Positions 13,109 to 26,193 of a stretch of 64,000 nt of DNA are shown piece by piece (the stretch's first letter is position 1; every line of letters starts with the position of its first letter). The notes beneath the pieces were generated by a model. It made no database searches, was not told the origin of the DNA, and saw only the letters and a program-made list of their open reading frames with translations. The translations under genes and the position numbers were made by a program. The stretch lies in NCBI GenBank assembly GCA_034766995.1, contig CM068316.1, positions 15,478,071 through 15,542,070 of the forward strand, given 5' to 3'. The stretch is from Acanthacorydalis orientalis. Lineage: Eukaryota > Arthropoda > Insecta > Megaloptera > Corydalidae.

Positions 13109-13831
13109 GCACAAAGAAACATGTAGTATATTTTATCTGAAAATCTGCTTTTCCGAAAAACTACACAAATTATACTGATAAAAATAATAATTTACAACAT
13201 TTAATGAAATTCAAAAGAAAAAAAGTCTGCAACGTCGCCGATCCAGACAAAGAAATTTATAGCTTTTTAACTTAAATGAGGAAATTAAGTGCTGCGAAAT
13301 GGCATCCAACGGCGGCAAATTACTTAAGTGCATCTATAAATACATACCATACCATACATCACAATGTACACAAATTTTGATCAAATTTATAACAAAGAAA
13401 AATCATAAGTAGCGTTAACTAGTGTTAAAATAACAACTTGTTAAAAATATAATTATAGTTTCAGTAAATTAACAAGTTTTTAAATTTAACATGTGAACTC
13501 AACATGTTAATAATCACACCAAGATCTGCGGCAATATCGGTTACAATGGCCGCTTTTTATTCTAAATGTCAAAGTTCAATCATTCGCCCGAGTACATAAC
13601 GTTTTTTTACGGTTTCATTCGTGTCATCAAAAGAACAGAACAAACAATTTCACAGAAAAAAATATGCCCCAACTAACACCAATCCGATTGAATAAAACGA
13701 TAAAAAAATATGTTTTCAATAAATTAAAAAAATTATCGTACAAATACTCAATACTCAAATTTATTAGTCATTTTATATTAAAAATATGTAAAAAAATATA
13801 CATAAAAACAATATATTCATTCATTTATTCA

Positions 13832-13835
<4 letters not shown>

Positions 13836-13889
<54 letters not shown>
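13836..13889. repeat. (AT)n array
   Basis: Pure AT, 54 bp, flanked on both sides by ATTCATTCA-type repeats. Confidence 0.97.
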
Positions 13890-13892
<3 letters not shown>

Positions 13893-14137
13893 TTCAGATT
13901 CATTTTTACAAACGAAATTTCGAACATACAGGGACATGGTTCAATGTAGCTGTAAGCACATGCTTTGAAACCTGAAGTTTCTCTGATGACGTTCTACAAG
14001 AAATGGAAAAACATACACTGATTCAATCTGTACGAGCTTCCAGCCATCGCCCTCAACACAAAAAACTAGCTGTGAATCGTGAACCCGAGATTTGTTCTTT
14101 TTTAAAAGCAGATACGATATAATAAACTATATACCTA

Positions 14138-14285
<148 letters not shown>

Positions 14286-15067
14286 TGAATTGGAATCTGA
14301 CTTTTCAACATACGACATTCTTTAAAACAAAAACGATTGTTTAGAATATTTAATGAGATGAATCCTTAAGAAAAGTTTAAATAACTCACGTATATACTAA
14401 AAAAATTAAACCATCTTTAAATTTTACAATAATTTACACTCAACATAATTCAATCATTATTCTTATATTAATTGTGATTATTTCTACAATTAGATATCTT
14501 TTAAAAAACCACACAGATCAATATCGGTTAGTTTTCGAAAAGTGTTTATTTTTATAATGTTATATAACAAAATATTAAAGTAAATATGTAGTTCTTTAAC
14601 TGATATGTCCACTCCTCTCCAAAAATCAAGATACTCTCCCAGACAATAAAAGACACGTTAGATACATTTCAGCAAATGATTGAAAAGGTAAACACGATAA
14701 TGTTTGACACGATATGCAAGACTATATTTAAAAAAATAGTACGGAGTGGATAATAGTTTAGGAATGTTTTTTAACAATTCTAGCATTTACATAAGTTTGA
14801 GTTCGTAATATAAACAATGATGACGAAACAAATTATAAATTTATAAAGAAATAAAAACGTTCGCGTTGAAAACAAGTCTGTCTCGTTAAATAATGAAACA
14901 ATTGGTATGTTTACATTTTAATGAAATGAAATTAAAGAAAGAATGCTTAAATCATATACTTAATTAAAACTACTTTTTTACATTAAGAATATTGGTTTGA
15001 TGATATGGTATAAGGACATAAGTAACGTTTTGCAAAAAAAAAAGTTTGAAGAAATTATAAGCTAATA

Positions 15068-15075
15068 CCGTAAGA
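15068..15075. repeat. 8-bp target-site duplication (left) of the hAT MITE
   Basis: CCGTAAGA, repeated exactly at 15587-15594 on the other side of the element. Confidence 0.88.
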
Positions 15076-15586
15076 CAGTGATGTCAAACTCATATATGAA
15101 CACGGACCGCCAAATTCAATTAAAGAGTCTGCGGGCCACAGCAAAAAATGTCACCCAAAAAAAATTTACCGATCGAAAATATGTCTTTTATTTACATTCG
15201 AAAATAATCCATTTAAATTTTGCATTTATTTTTTCTTTAATGAATTTATAAAAATTAAAAAAAAAAACATTAATTTTAGGTACTATTATCAAATGTTACA
15301 ATAAAATTTTAAATTAGAGAAATTAAAAAAAAATAATATTTTTTACTAGAAACTTAGTATCTTTGGCAGAAACTATTTTATCAACGATGAATATAACGGT
15401 GATCATAAAACGGTGTTCCTTATACTTTACTTCTATAATTTGTAATGTTTTAAAAATGTATTTTATATTTTTTTAAATTTCATTTTATTATTTTAATAAA
15501 ATCAACTTCAAACTTTGGGCTGGGAGCCTCATTCTAGAGTCCTACGGGCTCCGTACGGACCGAGGACCGCGTGTTTGACACCACTG
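15076..15586. mobile_element. Non-autonomous hAT-type MITE, 511 bp
   Basis: The ends are inverted: CAGTGATGTCAAACTCAT at the left, and CAGTGGTGTCAAACACGC reading in from the right, matching at 13 of the first 14 positions. The flanks are an identical 8-bp direct repeat CCGTAAGA (15068-15075 and 15587-15594), which is the hallmark target duplication of hAT elements. GC-rich terminal segments (GCGGGCCACAG near 15131; CCTACGGGCTCCGTACGGAC near 15541) flank an AT-rich core. There is no transposase frame, so it was mobilised in trans. Confidence 0.88.
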
Positions 15587-15594
15587 CCGTAAGA
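15587..15594. repeat. 8-bp target-site duplication (right) of the hAT MITE
   Basis: CCGTAAGA, identical to 15068-15075; the pair shows the insertion was by 8-bp staggered cut and has not been disturbed since. Confidence 0.88.
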
Positions 15595-16836
15595 TATTGC
15601 AATAAAATTTAGATATTTACATAAATTCTAGTTATAATTACTTTTTATATATTAATTATCATTTTATTACTGTTTTCTTCTGGCATAATATTATTTTTGT
15701 TATTTATTTCATTTAGTGTCTGTACTTATATCATCTTCAAGTGTCCTTATCTTCAATTCAGTAAAATAAAATTATAATTTCAAGTTATTTGTACGGATTT
15801 CTTATCATAGCGAAGCAAACAATATTCAAATATACTGATAAATTGTGACTTAAAAATTGACTATACTAACAACTGTTTCTGAAAAAGTGACATGTACTTT
15901 TAGCATATTATATCTGATTTCCTTTTTGAAACTCTTGTTATAACATGCCTGTACAATATTAAAAAAAAATAACATTTACATTCAACTAGTAAATAATTCA
16001 AATTTATTCGAAAAAGAAATCATGAATAATATATTTATTTAATATTTCATTTCGTATAAAGTATTTATTGAATATTTCAAAATTATACATTAAAAACGGT
16101 ACTAAAATAACCCATTCAAATTATTGAAACATAGATTAGTATGATTGATGTTACTTTAATCCATGGTTAGTTGATACATTTATCAAATACAAAAGTCCAT
16201 AATAATTATTAGACTGTAAAAGATGAACAATTTTTAAAAATGTTTATCAGATTTGCATCTATAAATTAAAGACCAAAAAAATAATATAGCACTAAACCAA
16301 CATGCACACCATTAATTTTATTTCTGACAGGTGTTCATCACAGGTGTGTTATTTGGTAAAGCTATATATTAATAAAACATTTTTTTTTTCGTCAATATAG
16401 TTTCAATGTACTATTTGACAGTACACATAAACCGAGATAAAAATCGAAGTAATATTAAATGAATTGAATATTTATATCTGATCAGCCAATACAAATTAAA
16501 AGTATACTTTATATTCAAAAGACAAAAAGAGATCAACGAAGCTCATATAGAAATGCAACAAAATGTTAATAAAAATTAAACATATCTGAAAAGTGTGTGT
16601 TTCAAAATCTCTAGAAACTGACTAACAAACAAATAATAATAAAGTATCTTTTATAGTTCTACATTTCAAATATAAAAATAAAGGTGATTTTTGGAACTAA
16701 ATAAATACAGGTTTAAGTTATTCTTAGTTTCTGTTGATTTAACTAAATCTTACGTGGGTGTATTTTTAAAATTGATTAAGCTTTCAATGTCTATAAACGT
16801 ATAATAAAAAAAATAAGACTATTGATTTCACTGAAT

Positions 16837-16840
<4 letters not shown>

Positions 16841-16902
<62 letters not shown>
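16841..16902. repeat. (AT)n-(AG)n compound array
   Basis: About 32 bp AT, then about 31 bp AG. Confidence 0.97.
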
Positions 16903-16905
<3 letters not shown>

Positions 16906-17315
16906 TATACACAGAAAAACATGTATATAAAACAAACTTAGAGTTTAGCTAACAAGTTATTATTGGACAGTATTTGTAGGCGCACTGATATGATGTCATC
17001 CCTCATACATTATTACTATCACGATCCCAGACCTGTTCTTCTTTGATTATTTCCCCTGGGATATAAGGTTAACGATTACACCATCAATCCACATTGACTT
17101 GACAAAATCAAGAAAAAATAGTGACGTCATCGTAAGATCACCCTTCGTAAATAAATGGTTCAATAAGGGATTTAAAACAATCCCAATACTGTTATATAGG
17201 TATCAACAAGAAAATAGATAAATTAATACTATTACAGAAAATACAAGCCGAAATATATAATCAATTTTAATAATTTTATTAAACAGCGATATAATATGAA
17301 AATAGACACGTATGT

Positions 17316-17333
17316 ATGCATGAATTCATGCAT
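17316..17333. repeat. 18-bp perfect palindrome
   Basis: ATGCATGAATTCATGCAT, self-complementary over its whole length. It is mostly alternating purine-pyrimidine. Confidence 0.9.
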
Positions 17334-17389
17334 GTAAATGTAAAATTATTTTTTAATATTTTATTACTCATGCATTTAAACCGACTGAT

Positions 17390-17432
17390 TTTATTGACTC
17401 ATCGGTAACACATGTTACTGTGAGTCAATAAA
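17390..17432. repeat. Inverted repeat / stem-loop with paired AP-1-like sites
   Basis: A 12-bp perfect arm TTTATTGACTCA pairs with TGAGTCAATAAA; an inner GTAACA/TGTTAC adds 6 bp, with a 3x2 interior mismatch and a 2-base centre. Each outer arm contains the AP-1 core TGASTCA. No gene lies nearby. Confidence 0.75.
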
Positions 17433-18793
17433 TTTTATATAAAAATACTTTTTATCAAAATTAGAAGTGCGTTTACTTGATGCTTAAATCTGCTTAAACT
17501 TTACAGTTATTTCTTCAATTAAAAAGGCATTAAAAAAAAAAAACAAGAAACAAAAATGATTCTTACAAATCTTATTTTAGACTTATTATAAAAAAATCAG
17601 TACCTTTTATTATCACTGACACAATATTTTTATACTTCAAAAGAAAACAAAAAAATGGATTTATTATTTGCACGAATTAAAATAAAAAATGTTGATCGAT
17701 GAGCTCATTTTACCCAGCATCAAAAATTTAATATGTTCCTAAAATAGCACTTTTACACATTAGCTTTTTATACGCAATCAATTTTCTAACTTTAATTCTA
17801 TACATAAGGAATGACCCTATTTTGTAAAAAGTTGTTCCATGATAAATAAGCATTAAATGATCCACTTTACATAAATCAACAATTTGGTGTGCTTCTTTCT
17901 TATTTTACCCTCACCCTAATTTTGTGTAAAGGAAATTAGTTTTCTTTTAATATCTCATTAAAATCCGATTAGTTGAAACAATGTCTATACAAACAATAAC
18001 AAACTAAACAGTACTTATTTAATATGCACATTTTAAAAAGATGTAAGATGTTCAATACTAAATTAACTTTTTGTTTTATCATTAACAAAAATATTCAGCA
18101 TAATGACAATATAAAAAAATCCAACTTCGATAAAAAAAAACCTAGGAATTTAAATTGACAGAGAACTAATTTATAGAAGACAAATCACAGTTTAGCATGT
18201 GCAGTATTACCAAATTTATTTTCACACTTTGATAAAAAGTAGCATTAAATAAAAAGGACCAAAAATAATAATTGACAAAACTATAACAGGCCCAACATTA
18301 TTAAATAGTGTACCAGTTAGGAGGAGCACATATAAATCCAAAGAGCTTGTAGAGCCAACAAGTCATTTAAAAAAAATGTATAAACAGAAAACTACCCAAA
18401 ATAGACAATATATAAAAATAAATACAAAAAACATTTAAATATATATATAGCCAATCTACATGTTACAATTTAAAGACTTGATTAAACAAAAAAACAATTT
18501 TTTTAAATACAAATAAAGCTTAAACTTATCAATATAGTAAAAAATTATATATTCCGAACAATAATTTTAAAATATATACACAAAACAAAAAAAATATATA
18601 TAACTGTGAAACTTTAAGTTAGTTCTCTGGGAACAGCATAGCATTTTTGGATAATTTTGTTCTCGTTTGTTACTATAGACTTACTAACTTATTGACAGAT
18701 TCAATCAAAAAATGTTATAATAAAAAAAAATGTAGGTCTTGAAAAATTATTACAAAATTTATATAAATTTTCATAATGTAATTAACACAATAA

Positions 18794-18796
<3 letters not shown>

Positions 18797-18852
<56 letters not shown>
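18797..18852. repeat. (AT)n array
   Basis: Pure AT, 56 bp. Confidence 0.97.
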
Positions 18853-18855
<3 letters not shown>

Positions 18856-19864
18856 ACAGTATTTGTCCATTATTAGAGTGGAAATGACAATTAATTTTTC
18901 AGTTTTTTTAAGAAAACGCTTCTTACGATTCAAATATCTAATATTCAATATCTTTATAGATTTAATATGCTATTTATTAACTTAAAGTACGATATTTTCT
19001 CACTTTGCGATTTAATACATCGATTATTTTTATTAGTTATTCAATTTCATATATTCTTTTAAATTCAGACCATATGTTTTCTACTACATAACTTAATCTT
19101 CGGCATGTTTATAATTATCAATTTTGTGTATTCAATTTAAACAATAAATAATAAAATTGAATTTACTTCATAAACCTACTTTCACTTAATTGACTAGCCG
19201 CAAGCGACATTTCGTGTACAAAATTTGTAATGCAAAAATATGTAACATAGATTTAAAATACGTATACACCGAGCTACATAAATACCAATTTATAAAATAA
19301 AATTTATATAATAAACTCATTTTTTATCTAACTTATAAAATAATTATTTGTTTTATTTTATTACTAATTTTAATTCAATTTTCTAGGAAAAGGATAGTCT
19401 ACAAAGAATTATATGTGATGAAAGTCTTCTTTTTATATTAGAAACGGACTCTATTTGATCATTAAAAAAATAAAATGTTTCATTTTTAACCTTTTATACG
19501 CCGTTCACGCTAATGCCATGTTTTATTTTCGAACGTGGATCACCGATCAGGCTACATGTCCTTTCAATATGGTTTTATATGTACTGATCATTTGCATGAA
19601 TTTGTTTATAGTCTTCAGTACCCTTGTATTGTATTTTACATTACTATTGTATTAAACGTGTAAAATCCTCTTATTTAAAATAATTATAATAAAAATATTT
19701 TTCAGACTCTAGAACTTACAGACGAGAATCTGCAGCAGATGTCACAGAAATATTAACTTCGGCAAGAGTTTCTTAATATAAGGGACGGAGTGCTTTTGCG
19801 AACAATATTAGACGTATAGTAATAGGAAATTGGGAGCACTTAATTAAATACATGTTTATAAAAC

Positions 19865-19868
<4 letters not shown>

Positions 19869-19901
<33 letters not shown>

Positions 19902-19914
19902 GAGTATATATATA
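19869..19914. repeat. (AT)n array
   Basis: AT interrupted once by CACGAG. Confidence 0.93.
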
Positions 19915-20120
19915 ATCAGGTATGTGTAATCAATTCGGTGATTTCAAGTACTTTTTTATTTAATCATGTATCACAAGAAAGTTTGTTTACGCTGCGAAAT
20001 ATACTTACATAATGAAAAATTCGAATCAGGGATACTAAGAAGTAAAATAATTTCCTTATCTTTTAATTTATTGTCAATAGATATTTAAGTGATTCAGTTT
20101 TTGAGGAATGTATGATACAT

Positions 20121-20123
<3 letters not shown>

Positions 20124-20196
<73 letters not shown>
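20124..20196. repeat. (CATA)n-(AT)n array
   Basis: Two CATA units lead into about 65 bp of AT. Confidence 0.97.
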
Positions 20197-20197
<1 letters not shown>

Positions 20198-21168
20198 TTT
20201 GGAAAGACAAAAATAATTTAAAAAATGATAAAAAATATTTGATTTTACTACTTTATTGTCCTATTCAACTTAATTCTGCATCGATATACAATACATAAAG
20301 TCAAGAATAAATAAAATACTTTGATCAAAAGAATAATCTGCCTCTACTTTAAAATCATTTCTCAACATACTATTTTCTATTTTAATTACTTGCAATTCTT
20401 AGACAAAAACAGTTTCCTACTTATAAAAAAGATATTCTTATGTTGAAATTGCAATCGTTAAGAATAGATATCGCATGATGATGTTCTGTTAGATGTTAGT
20501 GTAAAAATTGTAAAAGAAATCTTGCATCGATGTTTATACTTCACATAATGGTAAACTAAAATTACTATCATCTTCGATTGACACGAACAAAGGTAAATCC
20601 TCGACAATTTTAATTTGGACACTACACAAAATAAATGGGCAACAATGGGATTACTTTAAATAAAATGTGTGACGAATAACAACATGGGACTTTCTTTTTA
20701 AAATATATTAAATAATGTACGAAGTTTAAAAGTAAATATATCAAAAAGGAGCAATCTTATATATAAAATCCAAATTGCTCGTCACTTTGTCCACAGGACC
20801 AAGTTTAATGTTTATTTTGTCAGCTTGAATAAACGCTGTAGTATATAGAGTTTCGTTCTTAAATATTTTTTATGTTTAAATATATTACATTGTAAAAACA
20901 ACGAGTTTTTTCTTTCTACATTTATTTAAATTTTCCTGTCAATTTAGACGGGGTATATACTAGTTAATCAAACAAAAAAGTAATTTGTTCTCATAAAACG
21001 ATAATCAATAGAACTGTATTATCAAATGATCAATATTATTTTTGGGAAAAAAGAATCGCACCTAAACCTTCAACCTGTAAATTAAACAGTCATATACAAA
21101 GGCAGTCCAATTACTAACTAGAAATGCATTAAGGTGTACAAGTCGGAGTTTACATCAGACTGAAGAAA

Positions 21169-21189
21169 ATATATATATATATATATATA
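21169..21189. repeat. Short (AT)n array
   Basis: About 21 bp AT; the last array before a 5-kb array-free stretch. Confidence 0.9.
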
Positions 21190-21330
21190 AACATGACTTT
21201 GCAAAAATATATTCAAAGACAAATGAAAAAATATCGTCAATAAATAATTTACTAATATTTTAATAAAATCACGACTCTAAACGTACAGGATGAATTGCTT
21301 AAAATGGTTTACAGTTCATTTTTTTGAATT

Positions 21331-21405
21331 TTAGATAGACCAACGAAAAACCCGAATACGAACTTGATTGAAAATTTGTACGCGCTTCTTAAAAATAATT
21401 CATAA
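21331..21405 (+). pseudogene. Tc1-like transposase C-terminal scrap
   Basis: The frame reads LDRPTKNPNTNLIENLYALL followed by KNNS and a stop. This lines up with the Tc1-family catalytic block around the second and third acidic residues (consensus of the type DWP-SPDLNPIEN-W--LK). The signature Asp of PDLNP is Asn here and the frame is closed on both sides, so it is dead. Only this block is visible. Confidence 0.6.
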
Positions 21406-21706
21406 AATAAATACTACCACCACTGGCTATTTTCGATGGTCTCAAGACCAGGATGATTTTTTATAATTTACTTAGTTACTTTAGCACAGTTGTTCCTATA
21501 TAAATCAATAATAAGTGAAGACTTTTAAATTGTGAGATATTTTAATAAAAATTATAGTTAATAAATAAAATCATGACTAATAATCAATAAATACACTAAA
21601 TCCAATAATGTATGACTGTTGTTAAGACAATCCATAAGCATTAAATGAACACTTATCGAGTGTAAATAGAGATTTATTTAATTATGTTGCATTTTGTAAA
21701 TAGTAA

Positions 21707-22436
21707 TGGGCAAATAAATTGAAAATAAAATCAAACTAATGCTGTTAGGTAAAAGGCGAAGAAGAAGATTAGGTCAAAACGTCACCATCAATGATTACAA
21801 TTTCGAGGTTGTAAAAAAAATTTCATACCTTGGCAACATCACCAATGAAAATGACAAATCTCAAGAAGTTCAAAAACGACTAGTAGCAGCAAACAGAAGA
21901 TATTTCGCGCTCTTTCCCATAATGGAATCCAAAAATGTGCATAGGAAAACCAAAATTCGACTGTATAAAACCTTCATCCATACTGTCATATCTTATGGAA
22001 GTGAAGTGTGTACCATGTGAGTTCAGATCGCAGAAATGTTGGATACCTTCGAAAGAAGAATGTTAAGAAGGATATTTGGGTCAGTAAATGATGGAGGTAT
22101 ATAGAGAATATGCTACAACATCAAGTTATATAAAATCTATAAGAAATCAAAACTATCAGTCTTCATAAAAATGCTTCGCCTGCGATGGGCAAGTCATACT
22201 GAGTGGATGCCGAAGTATCGAAAAGGGTCTTGTATGGACAATCAGGCGGGAGAAGACTTGTGGGTAATCCAAGTCTCCGATGGATAGACAATGTAGAGAA
22301 GGATACAGTGGAACTGTTGGGAATAGGGAACTGGAGAAGGACTACCAGGCAGAGGGATATTTAGAGACAGACAACTGAGGAGGCTAAGAGGATCGATTTG
22401 GACTGTAGTGCCATCGAAGAAGAAGAATGGGTAAAT
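21707..22436 (+). pseudogene. Non-LTR retrotransposon reverse transcriptase, 3' end
   Basis: Reads ENKIKLMLLGKRRRRRLGQN, FEVVKKISYLGNI, VQKRLVAANRRYFAL, TKIRLYKTFIHTVISYGSE, then after an in-frame stop MLDTFERRMLRRIFG, LYKIYKKSKLSVFIKMLRLR, and after a frameshift GRRLVGNPSLRWIDNVEKD and GNWRR. This is the C-terminal end of the reverse transcriptase and following domain of an endonuclease-encoding LINE common in arthropod genomes; the clade is not settled from this part. At least three stops and one frameshift inactivate it. Catalytic FADD lies upstream and is absent, consistent with 5' truncation. No poly-A tail or clear target duplication was found. Confidence 0.85.
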
Positions 22437-25053
22437 AAATAACAACTCGGGATAAAATAGCAAAGTTAGTTAATGAAAATATATTATTTGAATGGTCACC
22501 TAAGTTCGATTACTTTGTTATTTAAAAATATTTTCTGTTAGAACATTTTTTGCCATTAAACATCAAAATTTTAGCAAAACAGATCAAAACATAGCATACG
22601 TCATTCTAATCATTTAATGCGCTACAAAGCTTGAGAAAGTTGAAAAAGTTTAATAGAGCAAGAAATATATAATTGACTAAAACTACATGATAATTCATTT
22701 TAAAGTATAGCCATTTTAATATCATACTGACATATATGATCAAAAGTAGACCTACCCATAAACTAATAAATTTACTTTTGCAATCATAAAATACGAATTG
22801 TTATCAATTGATCACTCATCATCAATTAATCGTTTCCTTTTATACTAAAACCAATCAATTATATTTTTAGTAAATACCTTTTGTAATCCATTAATCGTTA
22901 TCACAACATATGTTTATACATAAAATAGACACACACATAACATTTCATTGACAAAAATGTTCGGATGTGTACATATAAATATTGAATTACGTAATTCTTT
23001 AAATATTACATGTTTGTATGACAGCTTTTTTCAGTTAATAGCAATCATCCAATTGACATTGAGACAGGGTTTGTCACTGTGTTGGTTGTAGTGCATTAAT
23101 TAAATAAATTGAATGAGTGTGTGGTTGATTATAAGATATGCAGAGCACTTAAAATAAGCTGTTTTTAAAAAATGGTCTCCAAATATATTTGTAACTACAA
23201 AAATTGATATAACTTACATATAGACTGTTGTAACTATTGCAGAAAATCAACAATAAAAATTGATTATATAATATCCTTAACAAAATATGTTTAACTTCAA
23301 TTTAACTATCTTAAAAAAGATATTCACAAAACTAAATGTAGCAATAATTATGCATGTGGCATTAAAGTATAGTAATTATAATCTCTCTACTTAACCGATG
23401 AAGAAAGGGCTGATAAAATAATATTTTTCATTAAACAATTATCATTTAATATATTTTATCTTAAATGTCAAAAGTATACTCTGAAGTAGCATAAATAACG
23501 ATAATGAGAACAGCAGTGTTTCAACTTTTAGAATAATATAAAAGTCACTTTGTAAAAATATCTACAGAATATAACAAACCAAACTTTGTACACGTTAAAA
23601 GTAAAGTATGTATATACCATTTTTCAACATCAAGGAAAGACATACTTTTTACATAATTTTTTCGTTTTTGTGTTTTAACCATAATGGAAAATTGAGAAGT
23701 TTTATTTAATTACCTTTATAATACTGTACAAACCTCTAAGATCCTATGTTGAAGCGGGATAGGATTGCAAACATCAAGCTCAGGTCGTTATAGGATTTTA
23801 TATCAATTTATACATCTTTTATACTTCGAATCGTACAATAATAATTATACAATAATACAGGATTAATAAGATAATCTGTAGTTATATTCATATTATCACA
23901 AACCACAACTTTTTCTGGTCAAATATATATAATTTTTTAACTAAAAAATATTACTTGTGAAAGTGAATTTAGTTAATATTAGAAATGTGTAGAACTAAGT
24001 GCATTAGAAAAAAAACTTCTTAATATTCTGTCAGATATATTAGTACTACCGATAATTTTATATTTCGTATCGATATCGATTTAGCGAAAAAACATAAAAA
24101 TAAATGTTATTGAAGGATAATTTTATATTATTAAAATGTTAGTCGAAAAGAAGTCTGACGAATATGGAAATACATCATATTTAAAGGATTAAAGTATAGA
24201 AAGTATTCAAATGTAGAAAATATTAAAATATGTGATAACGATAAGAGAGGATTCGATAATGCGGACCAAAAATAAATTTTAAAACAAAAAATCATTAAAA
24301 AAATACTTATATAAATAAATAACTATACTATTACAAATACAGCACAAACAATAAATCAAATACAATATATGAAAATATAAAAATACGTTACATGAACAAC
24401 TTCGTATAATAATTAAATAAATTCTATTGGTAATAATTTGTAAGTATTGTCATAACAAACATTGTTATTATTTCTTGCCATGTTTGATAAAATTATTGTG
24501 ATGGAAGATAGCGTAATTAATTATAATTCATTGAGAATGTTAATTATAATTTTAATAATGAAATCATTGAAATGAAACTCTTAACATAAACTACATGTTT
24601 TTCAATTCAGCAAATTTCAAAGTCCGGGGTTAAAATAATTCAAATACAGACTTGTAAAATGTCATGTCATTAATAAAAACATTGTTTCTGAGAACGTTAA
24701 TTATAAAATAATTTATTTTGAAAAATGTACAATAAACAACTAACTTGAATTCTTCAATAGACATCGTCTTCAAGTTAGTACTATAATCAACATATATTGA
24801 TAACATAATAGTTTAAAAATAGTTTACACTTTTTAAGTGATTATAAAAAAAAACACGTCACAGTCAAAAATATCGACAAGTGATTAATTTATATTTCATA
24901 CAGTAATCTATATATTTCTATGGAGTTAAAACTTATTATCGTTATACAGATAATCCATTTTTAAATAAAATATGACATTTATAATCTTAGATGTTAACTT
25001 AATATATGTACTGTAAGTTACTTACGCATATATATGTTTTGAAAATTCATATA
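22437..25053. other. Intergenic, no gene recognised
   Basis: No arrays and no frame of note; the only array-free block of this size left of the genic end that also flanks two coding relics. Confidence 0.6.
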
Positions 25054-25395
25054 CCATAAACCTTTCGTTAAATTCGATAAGAGTGTACCAGGATTGAAGA
25101 ATCCGCATCTTACATTTGAGAAATGTGTAACTAGTGGAGAGATTACAATGGAATTTAAATTTGTATTGACATTAAAAGACAATGGTGACATGAATTTGCA
25201 ACACAATCTCCAAAATGATTGCATGTATGAACGATAAATTTGAAGCTGATGGTACTATGAAAGACATATAAAAAAAATGATCCAGAAGATCTCGACATTG
25301 ATGGGCCCTAACATGTCAATTGTTATAAAGATTTACATATTAAGAAAATTCATAAAGAAATATGTGAATGAGCTAGAAATCTCCAAAGCAAGCAT
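25054..25395 (+). pseudogene. Odorant-binding-protein-like pseudogene segment
   Basis: The first frame reads FDKSVPGLKNPHLTFEKCV, then GEITMEFKFVLTLKDNGDMN and LQHNLQNDCMYE. A one-base shift at about 25232 leads to DKFEADGTMKDI, and another to NDPEDLDIDG, HVNCYKDLHIKKIHKEICE and ARNLQSKH. The cysteine spacing resembles the insect OBP plan: C1, about 31 residues, C2; the C3 position four residues on is where the first frameshift falls; then about 30 residues to C4, 13 to C5, and the CE-x-A-x-x-L end where C6 is replaced by Lys. The D-x-D-G-T block between C3 and C4 is also typical. Two frameshifts and three stops mean it is dead. A different small secreted family is possible. No signal-peptide exon was found upstream. 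Confidence 0.45.
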
Positions 25396-25409
25396 TAATT
25401 AAGTGAGTG

Positions 25410-26090
25410 AAAAACATGAGGTAGAAAATTTATATTCCAAAATTAGCATACGTCTGAAAGAAATGGACCCTGATCATCGATTTAGGTAGGTTTTGAGCAG
25501 TTTTGAAAAAAGCTGAAGATTATGCATAGTTTATTAACAAGACTGGCGGCTAGTCTGACAGATCTACACGTTACTTAAATGATCAAAAATCTGCACGTTC
25601 GTGTAAAACAGGTATAAGTTTTCCAGAGCTCATTACATGATATAATTTGTCATCGAACTATTTGATCAGGCTATACTCTCCTGACAGAACAACTACTGAT
25701 GTACTGCACCTCAACATATTTCAAATATCAATTCTATATCAATCAGTTGTATGGGGAAGATAAATTATATTTTCAACAAAATATGGCGCAATTATACAGC
25801 CGGATTTGTCTCGTATATCAGGACTTATCCTGCAAAGAAGGAGCGTTAAATATTGCAAAAGGTTTCCATGCTCATTTGGCTTAATCTAACTGAACTTTTG
25901 ATTTTAATTTCACTTCAACATATTCAACGAAGCTTACCAAGGCATGGACAGTCAGACAAGATATTGAACAAGAAGTGCGACAATCTTAAAAAGATATTTT
26001 CAAGTGTTTGCAATACCTGGAAATCAACGGTGAACGTTCGTACATTTAAATCGAAGTTCCATGTATGCGCAAATATTTGTTTTACTTAAC
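25410..26090 (+). pseudogene. Degenerate coding-like region, possibly transposase-derived
   Basis: Several frames contain protein-like runs: ENLYSKISIRLKEMDPDHRF, DRSTRYLNDQKSARSCKTG, a 61-codon run with DKLYFQQNMAQLYSRICLVY, and an overlapping 78-codon run. FQQ-x(5)-YSR resembles the FQQDGAPxHYSR block before the second catalytic Asp of Tc1/mariner-superfamily transposases, but the Asp itself is not preserved and the neighbouring blocks are unconvincing. It directly follows the OBP-like segment and could instead be part of the same decayed locus. Confidence 0.25.
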
Positions 26091-26135
26091 TAAATTATTA
26101 GATTCAAGTTAATTAAATAAATATGGAATTTAATG

Positions 26136-26138
<3 letters not shown>

Positions 26139-26193
<55 letters not shown>
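26139..26193. repeat. (AT)n array
   Basis: About 50 bp of AT with one G near the end. Confidence 0.97.

Larger units (their letters stand above)
15595..21330. other. Intergenic, no gene recognised
   Basis: Long unique AT-rich stretch with few arrays. It contains the AP-1-like stem-loop, the 18-bp palindrome and a full CRE palindrome TGACGTCA near 17122. A 31-codon minus-strand run at about 16980-17070 was considered and not accepted as a gene. Confidence 0.6.

Noticed and set aside
16970..17170. Minus-strand runs such as YIPGEIIKEEQVWDRDSNV
   Set aside because: Protein-like for about 31 codons, but stops surround it and no family or splice pattern could be recognised.
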